From contig JANQQF010000156.1 in NCBI GenBank assembly GCA_028285035.1, forward strand, positions 85,162-149,161: 64,000 nucleotides of DNA, given 5' to 3'. Position 1 is the first letter of the stretch. Every line of letters starts with the position of its first letter. This document shows, one piece after another, positions 62,271-64,000 of this stretch. The notes below the pieces were generated by a model, which was given only the letters and a program-made list of their open reading frames with translations, searched no databases and was not told where the DNA came from. The stretch is from Phycisphaerae bacterium. Its GTDB lineage: Bacteria > Chloroflexota > Anaerolineae > 4572-78 > J111. A program made the translations under genes and the position numbers.

Positions 62271-62299
62271 CAGACAAATAATTGGTCTTACCCTATAAT
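62245..62299 (+). promoter_or_regulatory. Shared lipid-island promoter, copy B (drives first paralogous membrane protein)
   Basis: ATGACA (62245-62250), 16 bp, ATGACAGACA (second box 62267-62272), then TATAAT (62294-62299) 21 bp after the second box. The first box lies inside the end of the phosphatidyltransferase gene. Confidence 0.75.
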
Positions 62300-62337
62300 A
62301 ATTCCAGCCAAACATATAAAATTTGAGGAACCTAACA

Positions 62338-63201
62338 ATGAGTATAGAAATGATCGGTGAGTTGATCTATTGGTTTGTCTTACATTTACTGATTCTCTAT
62401 GCCGTGGATGATCTGGTTCGAAAATCAAGAATCATGAGCTACTTGTTTATGATTGCCCCTCTCTTTTTCTTGCCCCTTCTACTCCAAACCACTTTTACCG
62501 ACTGGTTTAACGTACTCAAGTTTTCAACCTTGATGATCGGCCCCATCTACATTGCCATTGTTCGTTTTCATTGGTCTCCTAAATGGGTGCTTATTTTTTG
62601 TGCCTTATTGCTACCGGTTAATATTACCGAGGCGGTTCTAAAAGATTGGCAGTTAGGCAATATCGTCAATATGATCTCAGGCATTATCGTGATCGGTCTC
62701 TTGCCTACCCCTAACACCCTAAAAATCACTCAAGAAAAAGATACCGAGCCGCAGGTCAGCTATCCCCTGAACTGGATATCAGTCGGCACTTATACGATTT
62801 GGCACTGTTGTTTTATGTATGGGTTCCCCTCATTTCGCGGTTTTGCGGGTGACTATTTTATAACAAACATTCCAACGTTGATCATCCCCATTGTTGCGGT
62901 GTTTTTGTTTAAGCCGCAAGACTGGTTTCAATCGCGGGCCTATACCCTAACATTTATTGCGCTGATGACAGAGGCGACGGTGGTCAATCACCCCGATTTC
63001 TGGCCGCTAACTCCTAACATTTACAACGCGAATGTCTACGCTGTATTTTCGACATTAACGTTGGTGTTGATCATTCTTGGCTGGGTTTACATGGCTCGTT
63101 ATCTTCGCGAGGATTACAACCAAACTATTTTTGGCTCACTGTTGAAATTTGGGCGAGGTAAGCAATCAACTACCGTTGAAGTGAGTTCGTCAAAACCTTA
63201 A
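62338..63201 (+). CDS. Polytopic membrane protein, first of two paralogues
   Basis: A 287-residue protein from the ATG at 62338 (GAGG upstream; a TTG at 62323 is in frame). About eight hydrophobic segments. Marked residues are the YAVDDLVRKS loop after segment 1, TTFTDWFNVLKFSTLMIGP, ISVGTYTIWHCCFMYGFPSFRGFAGDY and TEATVVNHPDFWPLTPNIYNANVY. The charged and aromatic residues in loops suggest an enzyme or carrier rather than a simple channel. I do not recognise the family. It has its own copy of the shared lipid promoter, so it belongs to the same regulon as the PUFA synthase. Confidence 0.85.
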   Translation: MSIEMIGELIYWFVLHLLILYAVDDLVRKSRIMSYLFMIAPLFFLPLLLQTTFTDWFNVLKFSTLMIGPIYIAIVRFHWSPKWVLIFCALLLPVNITEAVLKDWQLGNIVNMISGIIVIGLLPTPNTLKITQEKDTEPQVSYPLNWISVGTYTIWHCCFMYGFPSFRGFAGDYFITNIPTLIIPIVAVFLFKPQDWFQSRAYTLTFIALMTEATVVNHPDFWPLTPNIYNANVYAVFSTLTLVLIILGWVYMARYLREDYNQTIFGSLLKFGRGKQSTTVEVSSSKP

Positions 63202-63259
63202 GGAAAATATTAGGGTTTGGTCCAAATACACTGAAAATTGAGGGAGGCGAAAAATAAAC

Positions 63260-64000
63260 ATGGAAATGATTGGTCAATTAATTTATTGGCTCATTTTATA
63301 TTCGCTAATTCTTTATGCCGTAGACGATTTGGTTCGAAGATCAAAAGTAATGAGCTACTTGTTTATGATTGCCCCTCTCTTTTTCTTGCCCTTGTTGTTA
63401 CAAACCACCTTTACCGATTGGTTCAACGTTCTCAAGTTTTCAACCTTGATGATTGGCCCCGTTTACGCGGCCATTGTTCGCTTCCATTGGTCACCGAAGT
63501 GGATGCTCATCATTGGGGCCCTGTTGCTCCCGATCAATATTATTGAGGCGGTTTTGAAGGATGGGCAGTTGGGGAACATTCTTAATGTCATCGTTGGGAT
63601 TATTGCCATTGGCCTGATGCCTACTCCCAACAAATTGACAATCACCAAAGAAGAGAATGGTCTGCCCCAAATTAATTACCCGATGAACTGGATCTCGATC
63701 GGGGCTTTTACCATCTGGCATCTCTGTCTCATCTACAGTTTCCGTTCATATCGCGGGTTTGCGGGCGACTATTTGATTATGGATATTCCAACCTTATTGA
63801 TCCCCATCATTGCTGCGTTTCTCTACCGCCCTCAAGCCTGGCTGCAATCCCGAGCCTACACCATGGCCTTTAATGTGCTGATGCTCGAAGCCACTGTGGT
63901 CAATCACCCTAATTTCTGGCCGTTGACCCCCAACATCTACAATGCGAATATTTACAACGTGGTTGCTTTGGTCACATTTGTCTTGATCTTGGCTGGCTGG
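63260..64000 (+). CDS. Polytopic membrane protein, second paralogue (3' truncated by window end)
   Basis: The frame starts at ATG 63260 behind GGGAGG and runs open to the last base, 247 codons. It follows the previous protein without gaps of note (LILYAVDDLVRRSKVMSYLFM, TTFTDWFNVLKFSTLMIGP, LEATVVNHPNFWPLTPNIYNANIY), so the pair is a tandem duplication. The most alike part is the first 65 residues. The 58-bp gap between them has no separate shared-promoter copy, so it is probably read from the first gene. Function unknown. Confidence 0.85.
   Translation, partial: MEMIGQLIYWLILYSLILYAVDDLVRRSKVMSYLFMIAPLFFLPLLLQTTFTDWFNVLKFSTLMIGPVYAAIVRFHWSPKWMLIIGALLLPINIIEAVLKDGQLGNILNVIVGIIAIGLMPTPNKLTITKEENGLPQINYPMNWISIGAFTIWHLCLIYSFRSYRGFAGDYLIMDIPTLLIPIIAAFLYRPQAWLQSRAYTMAFNVLMLEATVVNHPNFWPLTPNIYNANIYNVVALVTFVLILAGW

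Noticed and set aside
52527..62299. Reading the ATGACA boxes as a PHO box
   Set aside because: PHO boxes have TGTCAT units every 11 bp in the sense direction; here the units are in the opposite sense and 22 bp apart with no clear middle unit.

Overview
The window reads as chromosomal DNA of a Chloroflexota bacterium, probably Anaerolineae-like. This is inferred from style: a sugar-binding lipoprotein with a Val/Glu-rich linker after its lipobox, a LysM-DUF4015 protein, long Pro/Asp/Glu-rich exported proteins, and moderate GC. There is no rRNA or tRNA gene to prove it. I saw no CRISPR array, transposase or prophage.

0-23 kb is mostly housekeeping and envelope genes: an Eis-like acetyltransferase end, a GT4 glycosyltransferase operon, a membrane-anchored metzincin-type protease, class II fructose bisphosphatase (glpX), the infC-rpmI-rplT operon (infC starts at ATA), a LysM glycosidase-like protein, an E2 acyltransferase/sulfotransferase/MBL operon, xseA, a TIM-barrel/SpoIID fusion, an M16 peptidase, a surface protein with two LPTTG motifs, and a membrane protein/winged-helix pair behind a promoter with a perfect 23-bp inverted repeat.

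22-36 kb holds a sugar ABC transporter without its ATPase, an alcohol dehydrogenase, a sensor kinase and response regulator with overlapping 3' ends, an msrA whose catalytic Cys codon is TGA followed by a bacterial SECIS-like hairpin (candidate selenoprotein), a VapBC-like pair between msrA and a duplicated msrA 3' end, a polysaccharide deacetylase, a DUF5680 protein, an aldo/keto reductase and an MFS transporter.

36-64 kb is the most remarkable part. On the minus strand lies a polyunsaturated fatty acid (PUFA) synthase operon: PfaA-like KS-AT-ACP-ACP, a separate KR-DH protein, PfaC-like KS-CLF-AT-DH-DH, and the PfaD enoyl reductase. Divergent from it runs a lipid set: a broken alpha/beta hydrolase, a patatin phospholipase with two cyclic-nucleotide domains, a flavoprotein resembling polyenoic fatty acid isomerase, two tandem cyclopropane-synthase-like methyltransferases, a membrane protein, a phosphatidylserine decarboxylase, a phosphatidylserine synthase-like enzyme and two paralogous membrane proteins. 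Three promoters (pfaA, first methyltransferase, first paralogous membrane protein) share one architecture: two ATGACA boxes exactly 22 bp apart and a -10 box exactly 21 bp after the second. I infer one co-regulated system that makes polyunsaturated acyl chains, isomerises or methylates them, and builds phospholipid around them. The PfaC-like gene also carries several in-frame GC-rich palindromic repeats, all placed in linkers between domains.
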